DNA of 6,874 nucleotides from Alphaproteobacteria bacterium (lineage in GTDB: Bacteria; Pseudomonadota; Alphaproteobacteria; Rhizobiales; Hyphomicrobiaceae), in contig JAJRRE010000039.1 of assembly GCA_024279745.1 (NCBI GenBank), forward strand, positions 1 through 6,874. Reading direction: 5' to 3'. The position numbers were made by a program, and so were the translations under genes. Numbering within the stretch: position 1 is the stretch's first letter; each line of letters begins with the position of its first letter. Under the pieces are notes generated by a model. It was not told where the DNA came from, did not search any database, and worked only from the letters and a program-made list of their open reading frames with translations. Shown here piece by piece: positions 6,138-6,874 of the stretch.

Positions 6138-6462
6138 GAGTTGTGATAGATCTCATTTGTTTCTGGCCTGCACCACGGCGAACAATGTTCGCCCGCCAAC
6201 CGTTTGGCGCGCTGTCATGTCAGAGACATGTTCCACATGATGCAGGCCCGAACTTTGCTCGGAATAGCCGCGAGACAGAAAATTGCCGAGCTGTGATAGT
6301 CCCGAGGTCTTTGCTGGCATCCTCCACGGCGAACAATGTTCGCCCGCCAACCGTTTGGCGCGCCGTCGCAGGGCCCGGACGCTATTTCGCGTCCGATATG
6401 GCCCGTGAGACAAAACAACTGCTGTGATGGTTCCGCGGTCTTTGCTAGCATCCTCCACGGCG
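6138..6462. repeat. Tandem array of palindromic repeat units (about 2.3 copies)
   Basis: Unit A spans about 6138-6287, unit B 6288-6419 and a partial unit C 6420-6462. Units begin with a GAG/GC-(T/C)TGTGAT block, then a GTCTTTGCT-like block, then CCACGGCG. A and B share a perfect 40-bp identity (6173-6212 and 6324-6363). Inside it are a 17-bp odd palindrome, GGCGAACAATGTTCGCC (6177-6193, 6328-6344), and a hairpin CGCCAA-CCGT-TTGGCG. B and C match at 38 of 42 positions (6290-6331 versus 6421-6462), after which C diverges. The 3' half of each unit has its own, different hairpin: CATGTC / GACATG (6216-6230) in A, and a 12-bp interrupted stem at 6371-6404 in B. I see no transposase, so this is a non-autonomous or regulatory repeat of unknown family. 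Confidence 0.75.
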
Positions 6463-6725
6463 CGCACCAGCGTTGAACATAACGCCTGCGCCTGCCTCGT
6501 GTGCAACACTCCTTACTCTGTTCGATTATGATCCGTCCGTTGCCCGCGCGCTGCCGGTGCCGCTGCTGGCCAGCTACAATGGCATTTAGAAAACCGATGG
6601 CATTGTGCATTGCGCGTCTGCGCCACGGCAACGGTTATGCGGCGAGGCGCCTTCGCGGAGCCAAACAAAATACTCATTCCACAGAGCGCAAACCATTGGG
6701 CCAAACCATAGGCCGCAAAAAATTT
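6463..6725. other. Gene-free stretch between the repeat array and the right-edge gene
   Basis: I see no supportable gene here; the short open frames lack ribosome binding sites and recognisable motifs. On the minus strand, just past the stop of the right-edge gene, comes an AT-rich AAAATTTTTT run (6727-6718), then GGCC-N8-GGCC and two ATGGTTTG copies. None of this makes a clear intrinsic terminator because the T run precedes rather than follows the weak hairpin. Confidence 0.3.
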
Positions 6726-6874
6726 TCAACCACCAACCCAAATTGGATTTGACCAGGCCCGTTTGCCGGCGCGATCCTTGATCGTGATGCGCAGCCATGG
6801 CGAGTTGTCCAGGCGTTCCAGTGACAGGCGTCCGGTTGTCATTGCTTCGCCGTGCAAAGTTGCCGTCCTTGGGC
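6726..6874 (-). CDS. 3' end of a gene, possibly a CehA/McbA-like PHP-domain metallohydrolase
   Basis: Partial gene entering from the right edge on the minus strand. The frame is open from 6872 to the TGA at 6728-6726 and shows 48 C-terminal residues. The peptide ends RLSLERLDNSPWLRI, then TIKDRAGKRAWSNPIWVGG. It reads as a beta-rich tail with an alternating hydrophobic pattern. A terminal 'R-V/I-x-(D)-x-x-G-(R/K)-R/K-A-W-(S/T)-N-P-I-(W/F)' motif is what I remember from the C-terminus of CehA/McbA-family PHP-domain metallohydrolases. No catalytic residues lie inside the window. Coding status is well supported by the protein-like composition; the family name is a tentative inference from the tail motif. 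Confidence 0.6.
   Translation of the reverse strand, partial: PRTATLHGEAMTTGRLSLERLDNSPWLRITIKDRAGKRAWSNPIWVGG

Noticed and set aside
6177..6193. LexA/SOS-type box in the GGCGAACAATGTTCGCC palindrome
   Set aside because: The CGAAC and GTTCG arms are separated by 3 nt, not the 4 nt of the Gram-positive box, and the alphaproteobacterial box is a direct GTTC-N7-GTTC repeat. The palindrome is better explained as part of the repeat unit.
6153..6631. Minus-strand open frames of 118 and 138 codons within the repeat array
   Set aside because: They overlap each other in different frames, lie inside the palindromic repeats, and show no domain or ribosome binding site. Their internal peptide repetition follows the DNA repeat.

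Overview
The window looks like chromosomal DNA of an alphaproteobacterium with moderately high GC. The evidence is a class I poly(3-hydroxyalkanoate) synthase of alphaproteobacterial type, an ACT-domain homoserine dehydrogenase, and a probable glpX start just downstream of hom. From memory, hom followed by glpX (and often recJ), with phaC nearby, is a common alphaproteobacterial gene order. I cannot name a genus from the sequence.

Layout, left to right. (1) Positions 1-47 hold the first 15 codons of a minus-strand gene, probably glpX, with a strong ribosome binding site and its own candidate promoter at 124-152. (2) Positions 48-474 are non-coding and carry a palindromic intergenic repeat at 168-296. 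(3) hom is on the minus strand at 475-1830. (4) Positions 1831-2308 form a divergent intergenic region shared by hom and phaC. It holds four degenerate ~32-bp tandem units (1883-2010), phased TTGCT repeats (2112-2156), a 12-bp palindrome and a good sigma70-like promoter for phaC (2206-2234). (5) phaC is on the plus strand, ending at 4147. (6) Positions 4148-4380 are non-coding and include four tandem copies of an 11-bp unit just before the next gene. (7) A SulP-family anion transporter with a C-terminal STAS domain is on the plus strand at 4381-5991. (8) Positions 5992-6725 contain no convincing gene. They hold a run of hairpins and a tandem array of palindromic repeats that includes a perfect 40-bp duplication. 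(9) From 6726 to the right edge lies the 3' end of a minus-strand gene, possibly a PHP-type CehA/McbA-like metallohydrolase.

The complete genes are ordinary metabolic ones: homoserine synthesis for threonine and methionine, polyester storage, and anion uptake. They do not form an obvious dedicated system. The unusual content is in the intergenic DNA, where three of the four long gaps carry distinct short tandem or palindromic repeats. I see no RNA genes, transposase, CRISPR array or defence-type cassette.
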